Positions 19,981 through 31,372 of a DNA stretch of 64,000 nt are shown piece after piece. Under the pieces are notes generated by a model. That model saw nothing but the letters and a program-made list of their open reading frames with translations. It was not told the DNA's origin and ran no database searches. Source of the DNA: Kluyveromyces lactis (taxonomy: Eukaryota > Ascomycota > Saccharomycetes > Saccharomycetales > Saccharomycetaceae); the NCBI RefSeq assembly GCF_000002515.2, contig NC_006042.1, positions 2,538,198 to 2,602,197 of the forward strand, written 5' to 3'. The position numbers were made by a program, and so were the translations under genes. Position 1 is the stretch's first letter, and each line of letters begins with the position of its first letter.

Positions 19981-21549
19981 ATGATTGAAACTAGTAACTG
20001 GGTTGTACAGAAATTTGGTGGTACCAGTATTGGTAAATTTTCCAAGCAGATTGTAAATGAAATCATCAAAGTGTACTCTCAGGAATACGACAATAACGTG
20101 GCTGTCGTGTGTTCTGCTAGGTCTTCGTACACTAAAGCTGAAGGTACTACTTCCAGATTATTATTGGCATGTGATCTAGCGTCAAACAACAACTATGAAT
20201 ATAAGAACGTTCTTGATTTAGTCGAGAGAGATCATGTCGCAAATGCAGAAGAGTCTGTCAAGGATATTACCATCCAAGAGACTTTAATTGAGGATACCAA
20301 GAGAGAAATAAATATTGTCAGGAGATATCTGGATGCCTCTCAAGTCTTGGGTGAGGTGTCTACAAGAACTTTGGATTTAGTTATGTCATTGGGTGAGAAA
20401 CTATCCTGTTTGTATGTGACTGCTCTTTGTCAGGATAATGGTGTCAATGCGAGATATGTGGATCTCTCTTTTATTGTTCCAAGTGATTACGAATGTAAGG
20501 AAGGTACTCTGGATAATAGTTTCTACACCTTCCTCGTCACCGCTTTTAGAGAGAAGCTATCGCCGATCTTAAAAGAAACCGAGAATGGCACCAAGATCAT
20601 TCCTGTCATTACTGGGTTCTTTGGAGTCGTTCCAATGGGTCTACTTAATGGTGTTGGTAGAGGATATACTGATCTATGCGCCGCCTTGATCGCCGTCGCA
20701 CTAAATGCTGACGAATTACAAGTATGGAAAGAAGTTGATGGTATCTTCACCGCCGATCCAAGAAAAGTACCCCAAGCAAGACTGTTAGACACAGTTACAC
20801 CCGACGAAGCTGCTGAGTTAACTTACTACGGTTCAGAAGTCATTCATCCATTCACCATGGAACAGGTTATCAGAACTCACATACCGATTAGAATTAAAAA
20901 CGTCCAAAACCCTAAGGGTAACGGTACTATTATTTACCCAAGCGATCAAGCCAAGAAGGGTGAATCCACACCTCCACATCCACCTGTAGCGTTAACATCC
21001 TCTATCTTCGAATCCAAAAAGAAAGGCGCTACGGCCATCACTACTAAATCTGATATTGTTGTGGTTAATATACATTCTAATAAGAAGACGTTATCTCATG
21101 GGTTCTTGGCAGAAATGTTCTCTACGTTGGATAAATATAAACTAGTTGTGGACTTGATTTCTACTTCTGAGGTCCACGTCTCTATGGCCCTTCCTGTACC
21201 TGATTCAGATTCCCTAAAGGCTTTACGGTGTGCTGTTGAAGAGTTAAAGAGACTAGGTACAGTCGATGTTATTAAGAAAATGGCAATTGTCTCTCTGGTC
21301 GGTAAGCAGATGAAGCAATTTGTTGGTATTGCTGGTACTATGTTTACAACCTTAGCTGAACAACATATTAATATTGAAATGATTTCTCAAGGTGCTAATG
21401 AAATTAATATCTCTTGTGTCATTGATGAGAGCAATGCAGTGAGAGCTCTTCAGTCTATTCATGCAAAATTATTAGATTCTCCGCAGAATGAAAATTTTGA
21501 ATCAGCAGTGAATGAAAGGTTGGAACAAATCAAGCAAATGTCTTTATAG
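19981..21549 (+). CDS. HOM3: Aspartate kinase, first step of threonine/methionine synthesis
   Basis: A 522-residue enzyme that phosphorylates aspartate to aspartyl-4-phosphate and is inhibited by threonine. I place the start at the ATG at 19981 (MIETSNWVVQKFGGTS); the in-frame codon just before it is GTG. The amino-acid kinase domain has KFGGTS at 11-16, GVGRGYTDLCAALIA near 221-235 and DPRKVPQARLLD near 259-270. Two C-terminal ACT domains follow (about 375-520), including TSEVHVSMALP and INISCVIDES. Close in length to S. cerevisiae Hom3 (YER052C, 527 aa). Codon use looks like that of a well-expressed gene. Confidence 0.97.
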   Translation: MIETSNWVVQKFGGTSIGKFSKQIVNEIIKVYSQEYDNNVAVVCSARSSYTKAEGTTSRLLLACDLASNNNYEYKNVLDLVERDHVANAEESVKDITIQETLIEDTKREINIVRRYLDASQVLGEVSTRTLDLVMSLGEKLSCLYVTALCQDNGVNARYVDLSFIVPSDYECKEGTLDNSFYTFLVTAFREKLSPILKETENGTKIIPVITGFFGVVPMGLLNGVGRGYTDLCAALIAVALNADELQVWKEVDGIFTADPRKVPQARLLDTVTPDEAAELTYYGSEVIHPFTMEQVIRTHIPIRIKNVQNPKGNGTIIYPSDQAKKGESTPPHPPVALTSSIFESKKKGATAITTKSDIVVVNIHSNKKTLSHGFLAEMFSTLDKYKLVVDLISTSEVHVSMALPVPDSDSLKALRCAVEELKRLGTVDVIKKMAIVSLVGKQMKQFVGIAGTMFTTLAEQHINIEMISQGANEINISCVIDESNAVRALQSIHAKLLDSPQNENFESAVNERLEQIKQMSL

Positions 21550-21857
21550 ATGTTGATTAGATCAATCAATAGACCGAAAAAAATAAAGAAAGGAAACTAT
21601 TTTCCATAGAAAGAAGTAGTTTATGATGTTCTTGTGATAGGCATTTTTGCACAAAGATGTTCTTTAACATAGTTTAATAGGCTCTTAACAGTACGTTTGG
21701 ATGATATAGGTGCCGGAGCTAGAGTCTTTTAAGTAATGATACAATATAGAAAAAAAAAATTACCGACATTCTCCCGTCTTTTATAATGAATTTACAGGTT
21801 GGATAAAGATTTTACTTACATCATAATACTGAACCAGCGATATGTATTCTGATTGTC
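21550..21857. other. Convergent intergenic region HOM3-CBR1
   Basis: 308 bp between two stop codons; A-rich and T-rich 3'-end sequence only. Confidence 0.5.
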
Positions 21858-23015
<1,158 letters not shown>

Positions 23016-24452
23016 TTAAGTGTGTTCAAATTTTATTATTTTATTCTTTAGCTCCGTTATTAGTTCTTTTTTGCTCTGATAATTGATTGGTTTATATTTG
23101 ATGTTAGATGACGAGAGGTATTTGACCAAGTTCTCAATATCTTCCGATGATATCGATTGAATATGATCAGAGTTCAATAGCCATTCACATGTCTTTCCCA
23201 TAACCGATTCAAATTGCGGGAAAGTAAATTTTTTTGGAACTTTTGTCTGATGTTCAATTTCTACCACATTTAGTTGGGTAGTTATGTCTCTTAATGTTAG
23301 GAAATTACCTCCAACGATAAACGAGTCCTCAGGCGTATACACGGCATGAATGTATCCACACGGAATCATGAATAAATTACCCTCGGTCAATTCCATTGCG
23401 ATACCTGCTTCTAGCTGATCTCCTAAGAAAATGTCATTCTGATTATCGTTGTCACACCATTCTCTGTATTTCTTCAAGTTGTAATCTGTCGGTGGGAATA
23501 AGATGAACTTCTTTGATCCCGAGATTACATTATAATAGACACTAGTTCCAGCAAAATCCAAATGAAAGTCTGTATATGCGTTACCCACGGACATTAATAT
23601 GTATTTGGTAACTTTCGGCCGTTCGATGTCGGTCTCTGTACGTCCAAAATTCCAAACTATATCAACCAAATCGTTATTATTCACAGCATTGGGACGTCGT
23701 ATCCCATCTTTGAAACTTTCTACATGGCTTACCTCCAGGGATATAACATTTCTAATACGATCTCTATCGGAAGGGCTAGTATGAGAATAGTACTCGTTCC
23801 ATTGAGAAAGTGTCCATTTCTCATTCATTTGAGTCTGAACATCCATAACGTCTAATGGATAATCATCCCCCATGATTTTTGTTAGATATTCCACGTTAAG
23901 TTTAACATGATCTTTCGAATCGACAAGACCTAGTTCATTAGCTGAAATCACATACATACCACTATCGGCAGGATCGGATACTCTTAATGGTACTTTAATG
24001 ATTTGGAAATCAGATTCCAATTCTGACGAGCTGATCGCCTTAGGATCTTTCCACTTTTCAAAGCATGCGAGGAAGGCTTGCGTATGTGGATGCTCATGCT
24101 TTAATCGTTTATCATTACCTTCATTTAGCGCAATGTAATCTATAGGTCTTTTATTTCTAAGTCTGTTTCTCTTTGTAAAAGCAATATCTTCTGTCCCCAC
24201 TGACACACCGTTCAACTTCAACAACGCACACTTCGATTCATCATGTAGTGTGCATTTAAAAGATTCAACGTGCTTCTCTTTAAAAGCTAATAATTGTGAA
24301 GGATTCTCTAACTTCGGAACCACAAATTGAATAGGCACACACGTTAAGTGACACCAACCGTCACAGAATTCACAACCTACCCATATTGGCTGACCTTTAT
24401 CCTCCGAATCATCCTTTTTGCAAAAATGACATTTCACTGTACCACTAGTCAT
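23016..24452 (-). CDS. JHD1: JmjC histone demethylase with PHD finger (H3K36)
   Basis: A 478-residue nuclear dioxygenase of the JHDM1 family that removes methyl groups from H3K36. I start it at the ATG at 24452; upstream in-frame codons are TTG. The N-terminal PHD finger is at about residues 8-41 (CHFC, CEFCDGWCHLTC). The JmjC domain carries the iron ligands H297 and D299 in DFHLDFAG and H369 in CGYIHAVYTP, with the 2-oxoglutarate lysine in GSKKF (about 314-315), so it looks catalytically complete. S. cerevisiae Jhd1 (YER051W) is 492 aa. It is divergent from ULP2. Confidence 0.95.
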   Translation of the reverse strand: MTSGTVKCHFCKKDDSEDKGQPIWVGCEFCDGWCHLTCVPIQFVVPKLENPSQLLAFKEKHVESFKCTLHDESKCALLKLNGVSVGTEDIAFTKRNRLRNKRPIDYIALNEGNDKRLKHEHPHTQAFLACFEKWKDPKAISSSELESDFQIIKVPLRVSDPADSGMYVISANELGLVDSKDHVKLNVEYLTKIMGDDYPLDVMDVQTQMNEKWTLSQWNEYYSHTSPSDRDRIRNVISLEVSHVESFKDGIRRPNAVNNNDLVDIVWNFGRTETDIERPKVTKYILMSVGNAYTDFHLDFAGTSVYYNVISGSKKFILFPPTDYNLKKYREWCDNDNQNDIFLGDQLEAGIAMELTEGNLFMIPCGYIHAVYTPEDSFIVGGNFLTLRDITTQLNVVEIEHQTKVPKKFTFPQFESVMGKTCEWLLNSDHIQSISSEDIENLVKYLSSSNIKYKPINYQSKKELITELKNKIIKFEHT

Positions 24453-24824
24453 AATCAACAAAGCAAAAAGGTAACTAAACAGTGTAATTTAATTCTGATC
24501 GATTCAAGATAAAGGCAACAAATATGTCTGCTTAGCTTTATGCCTCTCTTTATTCCTTCCTTTTATCTGAATTCTGTGTTGAATTTCGCTTGATTCCAAA
24601 CGAAATATCAATTATCAAAAAAAACTACCGTCATAAACCACTTTAAGACAAGGAGAAACAAGTAACACATATTTCAAGCTATAATTGCTAGTACAGAATC
24701 TCGCTCGAATTAAAACTTGCTACAAGTAGCTACAGGACAAATAGTACGCGAGCATCGAGGAATCTCGCTCTTTCATTACCGCGCTCTTCAGGCGTTTTTC
24801 CTCTCCTCTGATTCTTAAAAAATC
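24453..24824. promoter_or_regulatory. Divergent promoter JHD1-ULP2
   Basis: 372 bp between divergent start codons. The inexact repeat AATCTCGCTC / GGAATCTCGCTC (about 24700 and 24760) flanks the middle; its meaning is unknown. Confidence 0.4.
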
Positions 24825-27800
24825 ATGAGTAGACACAAGGGCAGGTCCGGAACAGTGCCGTCAAACACATTATCAGCATATGATAACAATAGAGCTATAG
24901 TAGATAATTCTACTTCAAAAAAAATCAATAATTCTAAGCCTCGTCCCATAAACTATGACCTATCAAGATTTACAATACCTAAATCCAAAGTTACGACCAT
25001 ACTTGATGACGATGATCTCAAAGAAGAGACAACTAGTTCTACTCTGCGGAATGGAGAGAGCAGTACCGCTGCTAATAGATCATTGTTAGAGTCACATAAT
25101 GATATGCCAGGTATTCTTGGTAGCAATACTCACCAACAACCAAATGAAATAACAGAAAATTTTACAACAGAGGGCACAGTCAAAATTGTCAGCAAAGCAT
25201 CAAAAGACCCTGTCTTCCAGCTGACTACAGCATTAAGTGTTACTCTTTCAAGGGGCAAAGATATGTCAAGCCCAGTGTTACTTTTCCAATTCATGAAGAA
25301 GTCCAAACCCATACAAGGGTTCTCGTTTACCTTAAATGATCAAACAGTGAGGTTTTGGTATGGCTTCAAAGGTGAAGGTTTCGGCGTAATATTCCCCAAT
25401 GAAAAACAATTCTTGTTGCCAAATGTAGATAGAATCAAAACGAGATGTCTTTCTTGGATGGGTTCATTAAGTTCTTCAGAGTCTGCAAAGTTTTTACAGC
25501 TCATGGAGGCCTTTGAAAGAGAAATGTGTTTTACGGGTGTAGATGTATCGTCAGACCGAATATTCAAAGTCAAGAAAAGGGAAATTGATGCAATGCTTAA
25601 TGAATATAAGGCTTCTCCTAGTACTGGAACAAATCAAATGGTCCTTTTTCCTGATCGGTACAAATCGGATAAACTCTTCAATAAGTGCCCCAACTCGTCA
25701 CTGAACTCTCTACATAGAGGCAAACGCGGGTCTGGGAATGGCACAGTTATACAGCTTCCCGACTACAAACCGCTGACTTCATATCAGAACCAAACGCCAG
25801 ACGAGACAGTATCGCAAGAGAGTTTCTATGGGAATCAGTCTACCTCTGAAAAAACCACTGAACATCCACCATTCATTTCTTACGTTTCTAATTTGAGGCG
25901 TGTCACAAGGTCCATATCTGATAACAAAAAACATGGCGATGTACATCATACATCTGATGAACTCATGGAAAGTGAAAACCCGGAGTTATTTGAACCCACC
26001 TTATCTTATACTTTCAATGATGGTTCCAAACTCTCGGTAACTAACCAGGACTTCAAATGTTTGTACAATAATGATTGGATAAATGATACAATTTTGGACT
26101 TTTTCCTAAAGTTTTATATTGAAGAATCGATAAGCGACAACGTAATATCGCGATCCGAAGTCTACTTATTTTCTTCTTTCTTCTACACTAAGCTTGTAAG
26201 TACAGAAGCAAGCAAATATGAAAACGTAAAGAAATGGGTAATTAACTCAGATCTGTTTTCCAAGAAATACGTCGTAGTTCCAGTGAATATGAATTATCAT
26301 TGGTTCGGATGCATAATTGTAAATTTGGACAAGTTGAAGGTAGCCATAGAAGAGCAGTTAACCAAAAAGCTTACATCAAAAGGAGGTAATCTTAAATCAC
26401 CTTCGCTCTCAAAAACTGAGGATGACCGAAACTCAAATATAGCAAGTGCTCCTACGAATGTCACTGCAGATAATATCGAGTTACCTACTGTATTCCTTTT
26501 AGTCTTTGATTCTCTACGACAAACGCATTCAAGATTAATGGACGCTGTGAAAGAATTTATTATTTCATACGGCAGAGACGTTCATAATTACGATATTCAA
26601 AGAGAAAAGCTCAAAGTAAGAACATGCCTTGTACCACAGCAACCCAATATGAGTGATTGTGGTGTCCATGTGATATTAAATACTAAGAAATTTTTTGAAA
26701 AACCGAAAGAAACGCTCGATTTGTGGTTTGCAAAGTCGTCCTACAACCACTCTAAACTGGTAAACGAATTCTTTGAAAAGAAAGAACGCCGTTTTGCAAG
26801 GAAAACCTTAAGAGATGTCTTATTACTTCTCCAAAAGCAACAAATAGCCGCCCATGGGATATCATTGGGCCAAGAAAAGAATGAAAGCATAGAAGAGAAT
26901 CATAGTGATTTGGAGATTATAGAAGATTTTGAGGCAAAAGAGATGGAAACCGACACTATGGAAGAAACAGGAGAGACCAATCATCCACCTAATCATAATA
27001 ATATGCAATGCACTCCAATCGAGGCAAATCTGAATAGCAAAGCAAAAGCGCCTACACCAAATGTCGAGACTTCCATGTACTTCTTGAAATCCACACCATC
27101 AATCGAAAGATGTACTCCAAACAATGATAATAAGCATGAGGACCAACTGATTATAGTTCCAGAATCATCCCAAAATAGTGTTGCAAATAAAGATATTAAT
27201 CTCGGAAATAAATCTGAAAGAGATTTTTATCAGTCTGCGCTTTTAAGTGATGATGACCATCGAAATGAATCAGATTCATGTGCCGATATGATTTCAAGTC
27301 AACCACCAGATAGGGCAAACTTTAGGGATCGATGTCCTACGGCGGAATTGGATGACATTGAAGATTCAACTTCTGATAATGAAAAGTCCAAGGTTTATGA
27401 CATTTCTTGTTCACAACAGAGATGTAATGTGCCAGTTTCACCTGGGAAGCTGTTGAATGAGAAGCTGAAAACTTTGAGTACCAACACTGCGGTTACAAGT
27501 GATGCTAAATATTCGAATTGTAGGAAATATCAGACCGTTTCTTCGTTGATCAGACAGTCACGTGCAATTGTGGATAAAACGAGAGATTCTGACTCTAGAA
27601 TTACACGCTCTGATGATGAAAATGAATGTGGCGGAAAATCTACTGACTCTATAAGGAAACAACTCTCCAATGAACTGCGAGAATCAAATACCGTGAGTTT
27701 GGGTAAATCATCGTCATCTGACGGTGGCAAACTACATCAACCTAACAGCTGTAGTCCTTCTAAAAGCTCCTCTCTTCCGTCAGAGGATTTGGTTGAAGAA

Positions 27801-27959
27801 ATTGTGGAAGTACAACCTATTCTTGAGAAAGTTCATTCCAACAGAAAGGATAACAAAAGGAAAATTGTCCATCTCTTCAGCAATAAAGAAAATAAATCTT
27901 ACGGCAAAAATCCCAAAATACCCAAAGCCAGCTTTTTCGATCAATTTGCATCTAAATAG
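24825..27959 (+). CDS. ULP2: SUMO chain-processing protease Ulp2
   Basis: A 1044-residue nuclear cysteine protease of the ULP/SENP family (C48) that trims poly-SUMO chains. The catalytic domain spans about 385-650: W in NDWINDTILDFFLKFYIEE, H492 in NMNYHWFGC, D562 in VFDSLRQTH, and the oxyanion Q with C612 in QQPNMSDCGVHV. Long N- and C-terminal regions are polar and probably disordered, with hydrophobic-plus-acidic stretches such as DLEIIEDFEAKE and QLIIVPESS that look like SUMO-interacting motifs (inference). S. cerevisiae Ulp2 (YIL031W) is 1034 aa. Convergent with the DOA10 membrane-body gene. Confidence 0.95.
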   Translation: MSRHKGRSGTVPSNTLSAYDNNRAIVDNSTSKKINNSKPRPINYDLSRFTIPKSKVTTILDDDDLKEETTSSTLRNGESSTAANRSLLESHNDMPGILGSNTHQQPNEITENFTTEGTVKIVSKASKDPVFQLTTALSVTLSRGKDMSSPVLLFQFMKKSKPIQGFSFTLNDQTVRFWYGFKGEGFGVIFPNEKQFLLPNVDRIKTRCLSWMGSLSSSESAKFLQLMEAFEREMCFTGVDVSSDRIFKVKKREIDAMLNEYKASPSTGTNQMVLFPDRYKSDKLFNKCPNSSLNSLHRGKRGSGNGTVIQLPDYKPLTSYQNQTPDETVSQESFYGNQSTSEKTTEHPPFISYVSNLRRVTRSISDNKKHGDVHHTSDELMESENPELFEPTLSYTFNDGSKLSVTNQDFKCLYNNDWINDTILDFFLKFYIEESISDNVISRSEVYLFSSFFYTKLVSTEASKYENVKKWVINSDLFSKKYVVVPVNMNYHWFGCIIVNLDKLKVAIEEQLTKKLTSKGGNLKSPSLSKTEDDRNSNIASAPTNVTADNIELPTVFLLVFDSLRQTHSRLMDAVKEFIISYGRDVHNYDIQREKLKVRTCLVPQQPNMSDCGVHVILNTKKFFEKPKETLDLWFAKSSYNHSKLVNEFFEKKERRFARKTLRDVLLLLQKQQIAAHGISLGQEKNESIEENHSDLEIIEDFEAKEMETDTMEETGETNHPPNHNNMQCTPIEANLNSKAKAPTPNVETSMYFLKSTPSIERCTPNNDNKHEDQLIIVPESSQNSVANKDINLGNKSERDFYQSALLSDDDHRNESDSCADMISSQPPDRANFRDRCPTAELDDIEDSTSDNEKSKVYDISCSQQRCNVPVSPGKLLNEKLKTLSTNTAVTSDAKYSNCRKYQTVSSLIRQSRAIVDKTRDSDSRITRSDDENECGGKSTDSIRKQLSNELRESNTVSLGKSSSSDGGKLHQPNSCSPSKSSSLPSEDLVEEIVEVQPILEKVHSNRKDNKRKIVHLFSNKENKSYGKNPKIPKASFFDQFASK

Positions 27960-28092
27960 CTACATATCCTGTTTTCCATCATTTTACTTCCCAGTCGTAA
28001 GTAATAAATTTTAATGGTAAGACTAGATAAAATAATTCATTGAATAAAAAAATTTCGCTAATAAATCTATAAAGACATCTTGACTGATCAAA

Positions 28093-30864
28093 CTATTCTT
28101 CAAAGTTTTTTAGTATCCTTCCTCTTGCATACACTTCGTCTCTCACACTTTGAGATAAAGAATTGTAAAGCGACTTGGATAAAATTGAGCTCACAGTTAG
28201 GAACGCCGAGGAAATCGTCACTACATCAACGTAGTAGAATGCCTTTTGAAATGTAGTCATAAGGGAATGATCTGCCGAGACAGAAGGCTGTATGAAAATG
28301 AAATAAACAAATGGTGCCCATGAAGAGGTGTAAACTTGTTTGTGGGTAAGGAATTCAAACATAGAAAAACTATATTGCAGAGCAAAAGGTACCGCAATCA
28401 TTGCAACGAGGTACACAAAGCATATATCCGTGACCCTAATGAGTAATCTTCTGAATCCTAATGTTTTATTCCGCTTCAAACTGCACTGTACCGCGATGTA
28501 CGCCACTGCTGCTACTTGACAAAACAATAGAGCAGCTATTAATGAGTAAGCTGAATAGCCGCTGTATTCTGATTTTGATGCGAGGTTCGAAAGGAATGGA
28601 ACAAACGATATATCAGGGCTTGTGTTTTCGAGAACGTCGCCTTTCCAGTAGAAATCTTTGAAGTAGGTGAATATGAAGACCGAATGATAATTGATATTCA
28701 ACTTGAAAATGATTGGCATAAAGTAGAATGTAAAGACTGGATACACCATTGTTACAAAGCCTTTGATCAAGTTCCAAACATCACCTTCAGCAATTTCCGG
28801 TACTCTAAATTCATTGGCTACTGGATTTTCATCATTTTCGGGAATATTATCATCATTGTGAACTATATGCTGATGATTATCGTCGTTTGGACCGTTATTT
28901 GGAACATCCCCATTGTGTTCGGCATTAACCTCCAATATTCTGTCATTTAGATGGATATTATTTAATAGATGTGCGTGGTAGGATGACAAAGCGAGAGACA
29001 AAAGTATCATACCAGAAGAAACGGAAAGAAGATTTAATGGTTTTACACTTTCATAGAGTTCATTTTGAAATTTCATTGCTGGGGGGATAACCGCATTCAA
29101 CAATAATTGCAATCCAGTGATAATGGGAAGCCCAGCAAAATTTGAGATTAATAACACAGCAGTAAACAAAAGGGAAGCAAAGATCCATATGAAGACAATT
29201 AACAGCGAATAAGTGAAAGTAAAATGCGGAGGGACATAAACTACCTTATATTCATCAAATTCCGTGGGCTGTTTTTCTAGGTAGCCAAATTCTCCGGCAT
29301 TTCGTTTCTGTCTTTCTTTGATTTTTTCGATATCCAATGGCTTTAGAAGTTTGTCATCCTTAGTAACTGGGACGAACAACAATTGTGCATATTTTTTTGA
29401 TATTATGTCGCTCGCAGGTACGCGCATCATGGTGCCATCGGGGACAAAATATGCGTGAACATCAGGAATAGTTTTGAAAAGAGTATAGGTTTCATCGAGC
29501 GATTTTGGATGAGAGTATAATTCTAGGTTGGACAGTTTTGCCTTGTTTGGGACGAACCATTTATAGTAAAAGTTCCTATAAATAACATGTCCTCTCTCAG
29601 TTGGTGAATCTTTTCCTAAGATGAAAGAGGAAAGTCTTAGTTTTCTGCAGCATATATTGAATACAAAGACCCAATATTGTCTAACATAAGCATCAATAAC
29701 TCTATTCTTCGAGAGAATGAGATACGTTCCAGCAATGACTGCAATAGAAAACATAGAATTTGGTTTTATGAGAGTTGACAATCCATGCTTCATAGGTAAA
29801 AGTTCCGAATGTAAAATGTAAGGAAACAAAAGTCTCGTATGAAATCCAAAACCTACTAAAATGAATGCTGTATAGATTGCCATCGACAATGCAAGTCTGG
29901 AGAGTTGAAGTTTCATTGGGTATATCAAAGAATCCTGTAATAGCTTAATATTAGGATCATCTGGTGATCTTATGAAGAAAAGAACACCCGGTCTGATAAT
30001 ATATTGTCTTACCATGCCGACATATTGAGCAAAATGATACATATAAACAGTACCAATCGCCCAATAAATAATAAATGTCATAGGCGGCCAAAAGGAACAA
30101 AAACTCGGTACGAAAGTCAAGCTGCTCTGTGGTAATAATAGCGGTGAGATCAGTGACACATCAATCAAAAACCCCGCTAAAATCGGAAATCCGGCAAGTT
30201 CAAGTGTAAACAACCCTAGCACTTTCAATGTGCACTTGATGATATAGGAAAACTTGAAAATCGTTCTTTTCAAAGAATTCTTTAGAGGTAGCTTCTTGGA
30301 ATGCCCTCTAGATAACAGTTCTGGTATACAGCAACAAAGAACTATGAAAGTCGCATATGTACTGGCTGGCGCCAACATTCGTACCAGCATCGTATGTTTT
30401 GCTGTGCCTTTCATGTATCCCTGATAGTACGATACTATTGGCATTAAAACTGTCCCATTAATCCAATTTTCAACGTAGGATACCAAAGAAAAAGTTTCTA
30501 TAAGCTTTTGATTGTATTCTGGGATATTTAACCTCTCTGCTGACACTATTACTCCATTCAGCATTATAATCACAACTCTAAAATAAATGAAATTCAACAG
30601 ATATCCGACAAGTGTGGCTAAAGCGTATGAAATGAAAAGATATCCACCAATGACAGAAAAGACTAAGGAAAAGTAGCTCGGTAAATATTTGTAATCAAGA
30701 TTTAAATTCAAGATAGCCGTAGGTTGACCATCTTCATTCTCTAGTACAACCGCTGGTTGAGCATTTATTCCATCTTCTTGTACTTCTCCTTCAACAGGCT
30801 GAGGTCGTCCGAGTTGAGCATCCAACCGCCCATCGAGTTCTCTTTGTGCAAAGTGTCTTTCCAT
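28093..30864 (-). CDS. SSM4: Membrane body of the Doa10/Ssm4 ubiquitin ligase, encoded without the RING domain
   Basis: A 923-residue multi-span ER/inner nuclear membrane protein matching the region of S. cerevisiae Doa10 (YIL030C, 1319 aa) after its second transmembrane segment. I count roughly a dozen hydrophobic segments, starting at about residue 60 (YFSLVFSVIGGYLFISYALA). An acidic, His/Asn-rich loop lies near 650-700. The first ~55 residues are polar and acidic, as expected for part of the cytosolic loop between TM2 and TM3. It has its own ATG. Upstream, all three minus-strand frames hit a stop within 93 bp, so it cannot be read through from the RING-containing gene 508 bp upstream. In the known single-chain protein this part forms the channel-like body that binds Ubc6 and substrates. 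Confidence 0.85.
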   Translation of the reverse strand: MERHFAQRELDGRLDAQLGRPQPVEGEVQEDGINAQPAVVLENEDGQPTAILNLNLDYKYLPSYFSLVFSVIGGYLFISYALATLVGYLLNFIYFRVVIIMLNGVIVSAERLNIPEYNQKLIETFSLVSYVENWINGTVLMPIVSYYQGYMKGTAKHTMLVRMLAPASTYATFIVLCCCIPELLSRGHSKKLPLKNSLKRTIFKFSYIIKCTLKVLGLFTLELAGFPILAGFLIDVSLISPLLLPQSSLTFVPSFCSFWPPMTFIIYWAIGTVYMYHFAQYVGMVRQYIIRPGVLFFIRSPDDPNIKLLQDSLIYPMKLQLSRLALSMAIYTAFILVGFGFHTRLLFPYILHSELLPMKHGLSTLIKPNSMFSIAVIAGTYLILSKNRVIDAYVRQYWVFVFNICCRKLRLSSFILGKDSPTERGHVIYRNFYYKWFVPNKAKLSNLELYSHPKSLDETYTLFKTIPDVHAYFVPDGTMMRVPASDIISKKYAQLLFVPVTKDDKLLKPLDIEKIKERQKRNAGEFGYLEKQPTEFDEYKVVYVPPHFTFTYSLLIVFIWIFASLLFTAVLLISNFAGLPIITGLQLLLNAVIPPAMKFQNELYESVKPLNLLSVSSGMILLSLALSSYHAHLLNNIHLNDRILEVNAEHNGDVPNNGPNDDNHQHIVHNDDNIPENDENPVANEFRVPEIAEGDVWNLIKGFVTMVYPVFTFYFMPIIFKLNINYHSVFIFTYFKDFYWKGDVLENTSPDISFVPFLSNLASKSEYSGYSAYSLIAALLFCQVAAVAYIAVQCSLKRNKTLGFRRLLIRVTDICFVYLVAMIAVPFALQYSFSMFEFLTHKQVYTSSWAPFVYFIFIQPSVSADHSLMTTFQKAFYYVDVVTISSAFLTVSSILSKSLYNSLSQSVRDEVYARGRILKNFEE

Positions 30865-31372
30865 AATGGATTGTGAATTAAAAGTACAGTCGATTAATAA
30901 CTCAGCTAATTGGTAATGATATGAATATGTTGCAGAAGAAATATGATATTGTGATCAGAAGAAAAGAGTAATGCAGGGATCTAATGCGGAAAACTCAAGT
31001 TGAAGATTCAGTTTCTATGATATAATTATTCAACTTCAACAGCTATACAATTGTAGCAAAGATTAAATATTGTTAACCTGTTGTACTTAGTTGTGAAACG
31101 AGATCAGTCGACGATGTATATACTGATTGTCTGCGCCCATGTTGAAATTTCCTTCTTCAAATTTCAATTTCCATTATAAGCCGGGTAATACCAAATTCAT
31201 CTTTGAGAATCTAATGGGCTAGCATGTTTTACTAAAGCAAGTGAATGATTTGATGGGACAACGAGGGAATTATATTGTATATAGAAGTTTATTTCGAACT
31301 GGAGTGAAGGCTGATGCAATGTTTCAATATGAAGATTATCAATATCGTAAATATTTAAATGGGGGATTATAG
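30865..31372. promoter_or_regulatory. Spacer between the two DOA10 genes, probable promoter
   Basis: 508 bp, AT-rich and non-coding on the minus strand. It separates the stop codon of the RING gene from the start of the membrane-body gene. It contains a Reb1 consensus (see next entry) and TATA-like TATATAC and TATATTG stretches, so it looks like a normal yeast promoter/terminator region and not decayed coding sequence. Confidence 0.6.
31181..31188 (+). promoter_or_regulatory. Reb1 consensus site between the DOA10 halves
   Basis: CCGGGTAA is a full Reb1 recognition sequence (TTACCCGG on the other strand), 317 bp upstream of the membrane-body ATG. Reb1 clears nucleosomes at promoters and can also end Pol II transcription by roadblock, either of which fits a boundary between two transcription units. 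Confidence 0.65.
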
